Part shown: piece by piece, positions 43,442 through 51,605 of the stretch
Position numbering within the stretch: the stretch's first letter is position 1
How the letters are laid out: each line of letters begins with the position of its first letter
Origin: Streptomyces sp. A 4/2
GTDB lineage: Bacteria > Actinomycetota > Actinomycetes > Streptomycetales > Streptomycetaceae
Direction of reading: 5' to 3'
DNA length: 64,000 nt
NCBI RefSeq assembly: GCF_940670765.1
Contig: NZ_CALNVW010000030.1
Span: 186,001 to 250,000 of the forward strand
Program-made: the position numbers and the translations under genes
Notes under the pieces: generated by a model
Told to the model about the DNA's origin: nothing
Database searches by the model: none
What the model saw: only the letters and a program-made list of their open reading frames with translations

Positions 43442-44071
43442 TCAGCCGCCGGTGGCGCGGCCGAGATAGGTGAGCGGCCCCGGATCCGCCACCGGTATCT
43501 CGTGGAAGCCCAACCGGTCGTAGAACGCCCTGGCCGGGGTGTTGGCCGTGACCATCCCCAGGTGCACGGCGGGCACCCCCTGCTCCGCCAGCGCGGCGAG
43601 GAAACGCGTCATCAGCGCCCGCCCGAACCCCGAACGCTGGTGACCGGGCAGCAGATCGATGTGCAGATGCGCCGGGTACGCCGACAACTCGGGCAGCAGC
43701 ATGCGCTCGGGGCGGTGCAGGAGCGCGGTCATCTGATCGGCCGGTGTCCGCAGCGGCCCGGACGGGTCCGGATACCGGTCCGCGACGGTGGGCAGCCACT
43801 CCTTGCGGAACCGCTCGACGAACCCGGCCGTGTCCGCGGTGCCGAGGACGTACCCCACGGCGGAGCCCGCGTCATCGACGACGAACGTGAGACCGGGCTC
43901 CAACTCCGCGTACGGGGCGGCGAAGACGCTGCCCAGCAACGCGTGGTCGGGGTACAAGTGCCGTGCGTCGCCGCCCTCTTCGCCGGTGCGGACGCAGATC
44001 TCGTACAGGGCGGGACGGTCCTGGGCGCGGTAGGGGCGCACGAAAGGCTGAGTCGTCACACAGGCAACCAT
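43442..44071 (-). CDS. GNAT family N-acetyltransferase (paralog)
   Basis: A roughly 209-residue GNAT. It shares with its neighbour the order VRPYRAQDRPALYEICVRTG, APYAELEPGLTFVVDD, YPAHLHIDLLPGHQRSGFGR and VTANTPARAFYDRLGF, so the two are ancient tandem duplicates. Starts are uncertain: ATG 44071, GTG 44059 and GTG 44107 are all possible and none has a clear ribosome site. A perfect LacI-type palindrome at 44080-44093 lies directly upstream of ATG 44071, so repression by a sugar-sensing regulator is possible. Confidence 0.85.
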   Translation of the reverse strand: MVACVTTQPFVRPYRAQDRPALYEICVRTGEEGGDARHLYPDHALLGSVFAAPYAELEPGLTFVVDDAGSAVGYVLGTADTAGFVERFRKEWLPTVADRYPDPSGPLRTPADQMTALLHRPERMLLPELSAYPAHLHIDLLPGHQRSGFGRALMTRFLAALAEQGVPAVHLGMVTANTPARAFYDRLGFHEIPVADPGPLTYLGRATGG

Positions 44072-44079
44072 GAGGGATG

Positions 44080-44093
44080 TGGGAGCGCTCCCG
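44080..44093. promoter_or_regulatory. LacI-family (CebR-like) operator candidate
   Basis: TGGGAGCGCTCCCG is a perfect 12-bp palindrome (GGGAGCGCTCCC) and matches the CebR box at 13 of 14 positions. It lies 9 bases upstream of one start codon candidate of the GNAT gene, so binding would block transcription or initiation. Confidence 0.55.
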
Positions 44094-44133
44094 CAAGCGG
44101 TATTCACGGGCCGCGACGACCGGTTGCGTCAGC

Positions 44134-44652
44134 TCAGTGCCCGGTCAACTCGTACGCCCACAGCCCGTCCAGGTCGGCGCGCCGGGTGAAGCCGGCCCGG
44201 GTCAGGACGCGCTGCGAAGGCAGGTTGCCGGGGTCGGTGGTGGCCAGCACCGTGTGCACACCGGGCAGTTCGAGCGACCAGTGCGCGAGGGCGACCACCG
44301 CGTCCGTGGCCCAGCCGGCGCCCCGGGCCGACTCCGTCAGGTCGTAGCCGATCTCCACCGAACCGTCGGAGGGCGGCCCGTGGAAGCCGATGCCGCCGAG
44401 CGCCGCACCGTCCGTGGTCCGCTCGATCACGTACAGGCCCCAGCCGGGCAGGAAGGCCCCCGCCTCGGTGGCCATGGCGACCATCTTCGCGGCGATCTGG
44501 GTACCGCTGCCGGGGGAGCCGTCGAGCCAGTCCAGGCCCGCCGTGCCGCCCTCGGCGAGCACGGCGGCTGCGGCGGGTGACTGCTCACGCAGCCTCAGCC
44601 GTCCGGCGTCCAGGACCAGCAGACCGTCTTCGCGGAAGTAGTTCAGGGTCAT
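44134..44652 (-). CDS. GNAT family N-acetyltransferase (RimJ-like)
   Basis: A 172-residue acetyltransferase of the RimJ/RimL type. Marks are GWGLYVIERTTDGAALGGIG, VEIGYDLTESARGAGWATDA, and the C-terminal VLATTDPGNLPSQRVLTRAGF. The usual Gly-rich CoA loop Q/RxxGxG/A appears as ARGAGWA. It is not closely related to the two GNATs beside it. The target amino group is unknown. ATG 44652 follows a GAGGTGG site. Confidence 0.87.
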   Translation of the reverse strand: MTLNYFREDGLLVLDAGRLRLREQSPAAAAVLAEGGTAGLDWLDGSPGSGTQIAAKMVAMATEAGAFLPGWGLYVIERTTDGAALGGIGFHGPPSDGSVEIGYDLTESARGAGWATDAVVALAHWSLELPGVHTVLATTDPGNLPSQRVLTRAGFTRRADLDGLWAYELTGH

Positions 44653-44777
44653 GACGTCGGGCCACCTCGGTGCGGGAGGGTGGAGACCAGCGGCTCCAGG
44701 AACACAACGGGTTCAGTATCCCCCGGGCGGTCGAACGGAGGCCCCCGGCCGCGATTCCCACGTTACGATTCGCGCTC

Positions 44778-45092
44778 ATGAGCACTCCTGACCAGAGCGA
44801 AGCCGTGGACACGGACCTGACCGAACCGGGGACGCCGGGCCTGACACCGCGTCAGGCCCGGCGGATACGGATAGTGGTGGCATCCGTGATGATGGCCGCC
44901 GTCGCCGTGGTGCTCGTGGAGCGGATCACGAGCCGTTCGTCCCTGCTGGTCGTCGCGGACTACGGGACGGCCCTGATCCTCTGCGGGGTGGTGATCGAAC
45001 TCAGCCGCAGCGGGCGCACCAGGATCGCGAGCTGGGTCCTGGGTGTGGGGCTGGTGGCCGCGGTGGCCGCGGACTGGCTCGTACTGCCCTGA
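44778..45092 (+). CDS. Small membrane protein, unknown function
   Basis: A 104-residue protein. An acidic head (about 1-35, SEAVDTDLTEPG) is followed by three hydrophobic segments (IVVASVMMAAVAVVLVE, LLVVADYGTALILCGVVIE, IASWVLGVGLVAAVAADWLV). No family was recognised. ATG 44778 is the first start near the acidic head; an upstream in-frame stretch looks non-coding. Confidence 0.72.
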   Translation: MSTPDQSEAVDTDLTEPGTPGLTPRQARRIRIVVASVMMAAVAVVLVERITSRSSLLVVADYGTALILCGVVIELSRSGRTRIASWVLGVGLVAAVAADWLVLP

Positions 45093-45128
45093 CTCCGGCT
45101 CCGTGCCCCCGATCCCGCTGCCCGGGTG

Positions 45129-46100
45129 CTACGCGCCCTCGCCCGAGCCGCTTCCCGACGTCGAGGCCGCCTTGATGCCCTTCGTGATCTCGTCCATCAC
45201 GGAGAGCTCGGGCGCCTTGGCGTTGATGTCGAACCCGGAGCGGACGACGATGAGCATGTTCTTGGCCTGGGGCGAGGGGAAGGCCAGCGACTGGACGTAG
45301 CCGTCGTCGCCCTTCTTCGTCACGACCTTCCAGCGCACCAGATAGCCCTGCTGTCCGGCGACCGTGACCGCCTGGGATTCGAGCTGCTGGTGCGAGGTGA
45401 TGCCCGACGAGGAGTCGCCGTACGACTCCTTGGCGTTGGTGGAGATGTCCTTCTCCGCCGCGCCCTTGGCCGTGGTGGCCGAGAGCTTCAGGGCGACCGC
45501 AGGCGCGGAGAACACCCCGCCGCGCACGCACTCGGCAGGGGCCCCCTTGGAGTCGGTGCCGCTGGCGCAGGTGTACTTGCCGATGGTCACCCCGGCCCCG
45601 ACGGTCCCCGATTGGCCGGTCCAGCCGTCGGGTACCGGGATGCTGATCCCGCTCGCCGCGTCCGTGGCGTAACCGTCCTCGGTCGGCGGCGTCTGCTGCT
45701 GGGGGTCCTGGTTGCCGCCCCCGTCACTGCTCCCGCCGCCGCTTCCGTCGCCGCCTCCGGTCCCGCCCGGTACACCGGGGCGGCCAGGTGCCTTGGACGG
45801 GGCGGTGGACGGAGCCGTCGCCACGTTCCCCGATCCGTGGCCCGAGCCGTCCGTCAGCAGGTAGATGCCGCCGCCGACCGCGGCAAGCACCACCACGCCC
45901 GCCGTGACGGCGGCGCCGATCCGGACCCTCCGGCGCCGGACCGCCGTGGGCGGCACGCGGAGCAGGTCGGTCCACTGGCTGCCGTCCCACCAGCGTTCCT
46001 GGGCAGGGCCTATTCCTGTATACCCGGGGTCTCTGTGCCAGCCGGGCGGGCTTGTCTGGGTCACAGGGGTCACCGTAGTTGGGCTGAGTGAAAATCGCAT
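45129..46100 (-). CDS. DUF2510 domain membrane protein
   Basis: A protein of up to 323 residues. The N-terminal PPGWHRDPGYTGIGPAQERWWDGSQWTD is a DUF2510 motif (written here in parts: PPGWHRDPG, RWWDGSQWTD), a short domain found before a TM helix in actinobacteria. A basic stretch and one TM helix (VTAGVVVLAAVGGGIYLL) follow, then a Gly/Ser-rich linker and an outer domain from about 145 with two Cys (YTCASG, AECVRGG). The start is ambiguous: ATG 46100, GTG 46073 or GTG 46064 (the last has GGTGA upstream). Function unknown. Confidence 0.8.
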   Translation of the reverse strand: MRFSLSPTTVTPVTQTSPPGWHRDPGYTGIGPAQERWWDGSQWTDLLRVPPTAVRRRRVRIGAAVTAGVVVLAAVGGGIYLLTDGSGHGSGNVATAPSTAPSKAPGRPGVPGGTGGGDGSGGGSSDGGGNQDPQQQTPPTEDGYATDAASGISIPVPDGWTGQSGTVGAGVTIGKYTCASGTDSKGAPAECVRGGVFSAPAVALKLSATTAKGAAEKDISTNAKESYGDSSSGITSHQQLESQAVTVAGQQGYLVRWKVVTKKGDDGYVQSLAFPSPQAKNMLIVVRSGFDINAKAPELSVMDEITKGIKAASTSGSGSGEGA

Positions 46101-46123
46101 GAAACCAGGTCGTGGCCGAGCCC

Positions 46124-46156
46124 CCGCCGACGGTGCCCGCCGACGCCCGTCGGCGG
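46124..46156 (-). terminator. Hairpin terminator after padR
   Basis: A perfect 10-bp stem (CCGCCGACGG / CCGTCGGCGG) with a 13-base loop lies 3 bases beyond the stop of the PadR gene. Confidence 0.6.
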
Positions 46157-46158
46157 TG

Positions 46159-46689
46159 TCAGCGGTCCGGGAATTCCGGCAGCGCCGCGGTCAGCCAGCC
46201 GATCCAGTACCGTTCCAGGTCGATGCCGCCCCGCAGCACCAGATGCTGAAGCCGGGCCTCGGCCGACAACGCAGGTTGCGCGAAGTCCCGCTCCTCGATC
46301 GCCAGGTACTCCGCCAACTGCCGTTCGTGCAGCCGGAGATGACGCTCCATCTCGGCGCCCAGGCCCTGCTGCCCCACCACGGCTGACGCGCGCAGCCGCA
46401 GCAACAGGGGATCGCGCACCGGCCGGGGGTCCTCGCTCCTGCCCACCCAGGCGACGAGTTCGGCGCGGCCCGCGGGCAGGACCTCGTACTCCCGTTTCCG
46501 TCCCCGGGACGGCTGCTGCGGCAGGGCCCGGATGAAGCCGGACTCCTCCAGCTTCGCCAGCTCCCGGTAGATCTGCTGGTGCGTGGCCGACCAGAAGTAT
46601 CCGATCGACTTGTCGAACCTGCGGGTCAGCTCCAGCCCCGACGACGGCTTTTCGAGCAGGGCGGTGAGGATCGCGTGCGGGAGTGACAT
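46159..46689 (-). CDS. PadR-family transcriptional regulator
   Basis: A 176-residue regulator. Residues 1-80 form the PadR winged helix (ILTALLEKPSSGLELTRRF, FWSATHQQIYRELAKLEESG, the wing RKREYEVLPAGRAEL), and residues 90-170 the C-terminal dimerisation helices (HERQLAEYLAIEERDF). It lies 44 bases downstream of the dienoyl-CoA reductase gene on the same strand, so the two are probably co-transcribed. A palindrome TGCAACAAGTTGCA upstream of that operon is the natural candidate operator for it. Confidence 0.9.
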   Translation of the reverse strand: MSLPHAILTALLEKPSSGLELTRRFDKSIGYFWSATHQQIYRELAKLEESGFIRALPQQPSRGRKREYEVLPAGRAELVAWVGRSEDPRPVRDPLLLRLRASAVVGQQGLGAEMERHLRLHERQLAEYLAIEERDFAQPALSAEARLQHLVLRGGIDLERYWIGWLTAALPEFPDR

Positions 46690-46733
46690 GCGGGCATCCT
46701 AAGGAGTTGTCCCGGACAGGCCCTGACCACGGC

Positions 46734-48755
46734 TCAGAGCCACGCGGCCAGTTCGGTGCCCTGGCGTACGGCGCGCTTCGCGTCGAGTTCGGCGGCGACG
46801 TCCGCGCCGCCGATCACGTGCACGGGATGCCCCCCGGCCCGCAGCGCCTCGTACAGCTCCCGCCGGGGCTCCTGGCCCGCGCACAGCACGACCGTGTCGA
46901 CAGCGATGACCTTGCTGACGCCGTCGACCGTCACATGCAGTCCCTCGTCGTCGATCCGGTCGTAGGCCGCGCCCGCGACCGTCGTCACCCCTCGGTGCTT
47001 GAGCTCGGCGCGGTGGATCCAGCCCGTCGTCCTCCCCAGCTCCGCCCCGACCTTGGTGGGCTTGCGCTGGAGCAGATACACGGTACGGGGCGACGGGGCC
47101 CGCACCGGCTCGCGCAGACCGCCGCGTGTCCGGTGTGCGGTGTCGACGCCCCACTGCCGGAAGAAGACCTCCGGGTTCCGGCTCGCCGACTCGCCGCTGT
47201 CGGTGAGGAACTCCGCGACGTCGAAGCCGATGCCGCCCGCCCCGATGACCGCCACGCGCGGGCCGGCCTGTGCGCCGTCCCGCAGGACGTCGAGATAGCT
47301 GAGGACGCTCGGGTGGCCGAGGCCGGGGATGTCAGGGGTGCGCGGGGTGACGCCGGTGGCGAGGACGATCTCGTCGAAGCCCTCCGAGGTGAGCGTCCCT
47401 GCGGTGACCAGGGTATTCAGCCGGACGTCCACGCCGTGCAGTTCGAGCTGGACCCGGAAGTAGCGCAGGGTCTCGGCGAACTCCTCCTTGCCCGGGATCC
47501 GCCGTGCCACGTCGAGCTGGCCGCCGATCTCCGCGGCGGCGTCGTAGAGCGTCACCGTGTGGCCGCGCTCGGCCGCCGACACGGCGAAGGCGAGTCCGGC
47601 GGGACCGGCGCCGACCACGCCGATGCGCTTGCGCCGACGGGTCGGCGACAGCACGAGTTCGGTCTCGCGGCAGGCGCGCGGGTTGACCAGGCAGGAGGTG
47701 ATCAGCCCACTGAAGGTGTGGTCGAGGCACGCCTGGTTGCAGCCGATGCAGGTGTTGATGGTGTCGGAACGTCCCTGCCCGGCCTTGGCCACGAACTCCG
47801 GGTCGGCCAGGAAGGGGCGGGCGAGCGAGACCATGTCCGCACAGCCGTCGGCGAGCAACTCCTCGGCCAACTCAGGGGTGTTGATCCGGTTGCTGGTCAC
47901 CACGGGAATGGTCACCGCCCCCATGACCTGCTTCGTCACCCAGGTGTACGCGCCACGCGGCACCGACGTCACGATGGTCGGGATCCGGGCCTCGTGCCAG
48001 CCCACCCCGGTGTTGATGAGGGTGGCGCCCGCCGTCTCGATCCGCTGGGCGAGCGCGATCACCTCCGCCTGCGAGGAGCCGCCGGGGACGAGGTCGAGCA
48101 TCGAGAGCCGGTAGACGATGATGAAATCCGGCCCGACCCGCTCCCGCACCCGGCGGACGATCTCCAGCGGGAAGCGGGTGCGGTTCTCGAACGACCCGCC
48201 CCAGCGGTCCTCGCGGTGGTTGGTCCCCGGCGCGAGGAACTCGTTGATCAGATAGCCCTCGGACCCCATGATCTCGACGCCGTCGTACCCCGCGCCGCGG
48301 GCCAGTTCCGCTGCCCGTACGAAGTCCTCGACGGTCTGCTCGACCTCGGCGTCGGTCAGGGCGTGCGGCGTGAAGGGGCTGATGGGTGCCTGGATCGCGC
48401 TCGGGGCCACCAGGCCGGGGTGGTACGCGTACCGCCCGAAGTGCAGGATCTGCATCGCGATCCGGCCGCCCGCCCGGTGTACGGCCGCGGTGACGACCGC
48501 GTGCTGGGCGGCCTCCTCCTCGGTGGTGAGTTTGGCGCCGCCGTCCAGCGGCCTGCCCTGCTCGTTGGGGGAGATCCCGCCGGTCACGATCAGCCCCGCA
48601 CCGGCGCGGGCGCGGGCCGCGTAGAACTCGGCCATCCGCTCGAAGCCGCCCGGGGTCTCTTCGAGGCCGAGGTGCATCGAGCCCATCAGGACACGGTTGG
48701 GGAGCGTCGTGAATCCGAGATCGAGGGGGCTCAGCAGGTGGGGGTACGGGCTCAT
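46734..48755 (-). CDS. fadH: NADPH-dependent 2,4-dienoyl-CoA reductase
   Basis: A 673-residue iron-sulfur flavoprotein for beta-oxidation of unsaturated fatty acids. Residues 1-340 are the OYE-like FMN barrel (GSMHLGLEETPGG, AMQILHFGRYAYHP, GYDGVEIMGSEGYLINEF). The [4Fe-4S] cluster Cys follow the pattern C-x2-C-x3-C-x11-C in CIGCNQACLDH and ITSCLVNP. The rest is an FAD/NADPH module (GVVGAGPAGLAFAV, VAVIGAGGIGFD). ATG 48755 follows GGAGG with 7-bp spacing. A short insertion (SRNPEVFFRQWGVD) is present in actinobacterial homologs. It is followed by padR. Confidence 0.93.
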   Translation of the reverse strand: MSPYPHLLSPLDLGFTTLPNRVLMGSMHLGLEETPGGFERMAEFYAARARAGAGLIVTGGISPNEQGRPLDGGAKLTTEEEAAQHAVVTAAVHRAGGRIAMQILHFGRYAYHPGLVAPSAIQAPISPFTPHALTDAEVEQTVEDFVRAAELARGAGYDGVEIMGSEGYLINEFLAPGTNHREDRWGGSFENRTRFPLEIVRRVRERVGPDFIIVYRLSMLDLVPGGSSQAEVIALAQRIETAGATLINTGVGWHEARIPTIVTSVPRGAYTWVTKQVMGAVTIPVVTSNRINTPELAEELLADGCADMVSLARPFLADPEFVAKAGQGRSDTINTCIGCNQACLDHTFSGLITSCLVNPRACRETELVLSPTRRRKRIGVVGAGPAGLAFAVSAAERGHTVTLYDAAAEIGGQLDVARRIPGKEEFAETLRYFRVQLELHGVDVRLNTLVTAGTLTSEGFDEIVLATGVTPRTPDIPGLGHPSVLSYLDVLRDGAQAGPRVAVIGAGGIGFDVAEFLTDSGESASRNPEVFFRQWGVDTAHRTRGGLREPVRAPSPRTVYLLQRKPTKVGAELGRTTGWIHRAELKHRGVTTVAGAAYDRIDDEGLHVTVDGVSKVIAVDTVVLCAGQEPRRELYEALRAGGHPVHVIGGADVAAELDAKRAVRQGTELAAWL

Positions 48756-48812
48756 CCGGTGCCTCCGTGCGCAGGGGTGGTCAGCCATTTCTAGACCACC
48801 CGGAACTCTTTA

Positions 48813-48826
48813 TGCAACAAGTTGCA
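48813..48826. promoter_or_regulatory. Palindromic operator candidate upstream of fadH-padR
   Basis: TGCAACAAGTTGCA is a perfect 6-2-6 inverted repeat in an AT-rich patch 58 bases upstream of the fadH start. It is the likely binding site of the PadR regulator encoded in the same unit, which would make the unit self-controlled. Confidence 0.6.
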
Positions 48827-48939
48827 GAATGGGCTGCGTCACTGCGTCGCTGCGGTCGCTGCGGTCGCTGTGTCACGTCGGGGCTCCGGGCCCGGGGCCC
48901 CGAGAGCCTGGCCCGGTTCGGCGGACGTAATCTCGGACC

Positions 48940-49707
48940 ATGCATGTGCTCATCCTCGGCGGCACTACGGAGGCCGGACAGCTGGCCGCCGAACTGACCG
49001 CCCGTCCGGGGCTACGGGTGACGACATCCCTGGCCGGACGTGTCGCGCGGCCCAGGCTCCCCGCGGGGGAGGTCAGGATCGGCGGCTTCGGTGGCGTCGA
49101 GGCCATGACCGACTGGCTGTCCGGACAGCGTGTCGACGCGGTGGTCGATGCCACCCACCCCTTCGCCGCCGCCATCAGCGCGAACGCGGTGCGGGCGGCG
49201 CGGGCCGCCGGGGTCCCGCTCACCGTGCTGCGCCGACCGGGCTGGCAGGCCGTACCGGGCGACCGCTGGCACAGCGTCGCCACCCTCGCCGAGGCCGCGG
49301 CCCTGCTGCCCTCCCTCGGCCGGCGGGTCTTCCTCACCACCGGCCGGCTCGGCCTCGCCGCCTTCGCGGACCTCGGCCAACTCCACTTCCTCGTACGGTC
49401 GGTGGAGCCCCCCGGTCCGCCGCTGCCGGCCGACGCCGAGGTGCTCCTCGACCGGGGCCCGTACACCGTCGACGGCGAGACGGCCCTGCTGCGCGCGCAC
49501 GCCATCGACGTCCTCGTCACCAAGGACAGTGGGGGACGGGCGACCGCCGCCAAGCTCACCGCTGCCCGTGCACTGGGCCTGCCGGTGGTCGTGGTGCGGC
49601 GGCCACCGGCGCCCCGGGACGTGACCGTCGCCGAGGACGTCGCGGGAGTCCTGCACGTACTCAGTCCGACTGGTCCCGGTCCCGGCGCAGCAGATAGGTG
49701 TCCATGA
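48940..49707 (+). CDS. cobK: Precorrin-6A reductase
   Basis: A 255-residue enzyme of the aerobic cobalamin pathway that reduces precorrin-6A to precorrin-6B with NADPH. HVLILGGTTEAGQLAAEL at the N-terminus, AVVDATHPFAAAISANAV, LTTGRLGL and LVTKDSGGRATAAKL are family motifs. It meets cobF tail to tail and overlaps it by 47 bases. CobF makes the substrate of CobK, so consecutive steps are encoded on opposite strands here. Confidence 0.94.
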   Translation: MHVLILGGTTEAGQLAAELTARPGLRVTTSLAGRVARPRLPAGEVRIGGFGGVEAMTDWLSGQRVDAVVDATHPFAAAISANAVRAARAAGVPLTVLRRPGWQAVPGDRWHSVATLAEAAALLPSLGRRVFLTTGRLGLAAFADLGQLHFLVRSVEPPGPPLPADAEVLLDRGPYTVDGETALLRAHAIDVLVTKDSGGRATAAKLTAARALGLPVVVVRRPPAPRDVTVAEDVAGVLHVLSPTGPGPGAADRCP

Positions 49708-50440
49708 TCCAGCCCTTGCGGTTCCGGGCCTCGGACCGCAACTCCTCGATCTGCCCCGCGACTTCGGACAGCCGTCCGGACACCAGGATCTCGTCCTCGG
49801 TACCCACGTAGGCGCCCCAGTGGATCACCGGATCCTTGTCCATGTGGTGACGGAACGACTGGTGCGCGTCGAGCATCACCACGACATCGTCCACCCCCTC
49901 CGGCCATCCCTCGGCCAGACGGCGCCCGGTGGTGATCTGCACGGGTCCGGCAACCCGGTTGAGCCCGGTGCGGTGCCGGGCCACCAGCGCCGACACGCTG
50001 CTGATCCCAGGAATCACCTCGTACGTGAAGGCGACCGAGCCCCGCTCCAGGATCTCCTCCAGGATGCCGAGCGTGGAGTCGTACAGCGCGGGGTCCCCCC
50101 ACACCAGGAAAGCGCCGCACTCGTCGTCGCCCAGGTCTTCGGTGAGCATCCGCTCGTAGATGTCGGCGCGCGCCCGCCGCCAGTCGTCGACGGCCGGCGA
50201 GTAGTCCGCGCCCCCGGCCCGGCGGTCCCGTTCCGGATCGCGCGCCTCGACGAGCCGGTAGCCACGGTCGTGCCGGATGTGTTCGTGCAGGATGTCGTGG
50301 CGCAGCCGGATCAGATCCGACTTCTCCGCTCCCTTGTCGAGGAGGAAGAAGACGTCCGTCCTGTTGAGCGCCTTGACCGCTTGAATCGTCAGATGGTCGG
50401 GGTCACCCGCCCCGATGCCGATCACATAGATCTTTCTCAC
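49661..50440 (-). CDS. cobF: Precorrin-6A synthase (deacetylating)
   Basis: A 259-residue SAM-dependent methyltransferase that converts precorrin-5 to precorrin-6A with loss of acetate. The start KIYVIGIGAGDPDHLTIQAV is the tetrapyrrole methylase motif with GIGAGDP; FLVWGDPALYDS and EVIPGISSVSALVA follow, and HQSFRHHMDKDPVIHWGAYV is specific for CobF. GTG 50440 is the start. It overlaps cobK by 47 bases. Confidence 0.94.
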   Translation of the reverse strand: MRKIYVIGIGAGDPDHLTIQAVKALNRTDVFFLLDKGAEKSDLIRLRHDILHEHIRHDRGYRLVEARDPERDRRAGGADYSPAVDDWRRARADIYERMLTEDLGDDECGAFLVWGDPALYDSTLGILEEILERGSVAFTYEVIPGISSVSALVARHRTGLNRVAGPVQITTGRRLAEGWPEGVDDVVVMLDAHQSFRHHMDKDPVIHWGAYVGTEDEILVSGRLSEVAGQIEELRSEARNRKGWIMDTYLLRRDRDQSD

Positions 50441-50534
50441 CCCGTCGAGTCTGCCTCATGGGCCTCGGGTCTCTTACGGGGCCGTCGACGGCGCCTGTCC
50501 GGGGCGAGGAGTACGGCACTACGGCGGCGGTCGG

Positions 50535-51008
50535 TCAGGCGCGGGTCAGCAGGGGCGCGCAGGCCTTGGCGTCGACCGGCCCGCGCAGCCGTCCCGCGAG
50601 CTGTTCCGCCCAGGCGGTCAGCCCGGTGATGTCGATTCCGTACGGCCCGCTCTCCCGGTAGGCAGTGAGTCCGTCCGCACCCCTGCGCAACAGGCGTGCC
50701 CCGCCTGCGGTGTTCCCGCGGGCGGCGTGCGTCAGCCCCACGGCGAGCTGCGCGAGCCCCCGCCACAGTGCTCGTTCCGTCTCGGGCCCTGCCTTCCAGG
50801 CGTCCTCGAAGACCTCGTGGGCGTGGAAGGGCATCCCGGCGTCGAGCAGCCGCTGGGCCTCCCGCACGGTCTCCGCCGGACGGCGCACCACGCCTTCCGG
50901 CTGACGCTCCACACCCGCGGCCCCATAGGGAAGAGGCCGCCCGAGTCCGTCCCGGGGCCGCGCACTGCGCGCGCGTCCCTCTGCGTCGCGATCTCTCATG
51001 TCGTTCAT
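50535..51008 (-). CDS. DUF309 domain protein
   Basis: A 157-residue protein. An N-terminal charged segment is followed by a DUF309 helical domain: AQRLLDAGMPFHAHEVFEDA, WKAGPETERALWRGLAQLAV and GLTHAARGNTAGGARLL. HAHEVFEDAW carries the conserved His-x-x-Glu pattern. These proteins are widespread, and their role is not known. ATG 51008 or 50999 could be the start; neither has a clear ribosome site. It is divergent from the tRNA-Pro gene. Confidence 0.85.
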   Translation of the reverse strand: MNDMRDRDAEGRARSARPRDGLGRPLPYGAAGVERQPEGVVRRPAETVREAQRLLDAGMPFHAHEVFEDAWKAGPETERALWRGLAQLAVGLTHAARGNTAGGARLLRRGADGLTAYRESGPYGIDITGLTAWAEQLAGRLRGPVDAKACAPLLTRA

Positions 51009-51121
51009 CCGCTGATTGTCGCCCGGCTGCCGTCCGACCAGGCGGAGTCGGACCTTCGCTCGGAGTGAGGTATGGTTCTCATGCAGGTCAGGCCAGGGGA
51101 AACCCCAGGTCAGACGGGCAT

Positions 51122-51195
<74 letters not shown>

Positions 51196-51213
51196 CTTGA
51201 GAGAGTCGAGGTC

Positions 51214-51247
51214 AGGGCCGGTTTCGGAGAAATCCGAAACCGGCCCT
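51214..51247 (+). terminator. Strong terminator after tRNA-Pro
   Basis: AGGGCCGGTTTCGGA pairs perfectly with TCCGAAACCGGCCCT (15 bp) across a GAAA tetraloop. GTC...GAC flanks can extend the stem past a bulge. Confidence 0.85.
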
Positions 51248-51344
51248 TGACTATTTCTGGAGATCCGTTGGGGCCCGGCGTGCCTTGACCGGTGCCAGCG
51301 GGCGAGAGCGTGCCGGCTCGGCGGGGTGCGCAGCATGCCGAGGT

Positions 51345-51570
51345 CCGCGATCCGCCTTCCTGGAGGAGTGCGGGATCTCCTACCTGATGGCGATCCCGAA
51401 GAACACCGATCGCATCGATGCCGCCGATGCCACCGAACACCCGGGAAGACAGCGAAGTTGACGGCACGCCTGCCGGAACGCGCCTTCACCCGCCGGGCCT
51501 GTGGAATCGGCGTCAGGGGCTTCCTCGCCTACGACTGGACCGTGATCGAAACCCCCGACGACCGTCGCCC
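51345..51570 (+). pseudogene. IS701-like transposase remnant
   Basis: Two reading frames carry pieces of one transposase. From 51357 the frame reads FLEECGISYLMAIPKNTD, matching the DDE-region segment of IS701-family enzymes, then runs into a stop at 51461. About 1451 onward another frame reads LTARLPERAFTRRACGIGVR and GFLAYDWTVIE, the next conserved block. The 5 prime half, the 3 prime end and any inverted repeats are missing. It is a decayed fragment, not an active element, and marks past insertion next to the tRNA. Confidence 0.7.
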
Positions 51571-51605
51571 TTGCTGCCGAATAAACCACCAGTGCCGCGC
51601 CCCCC

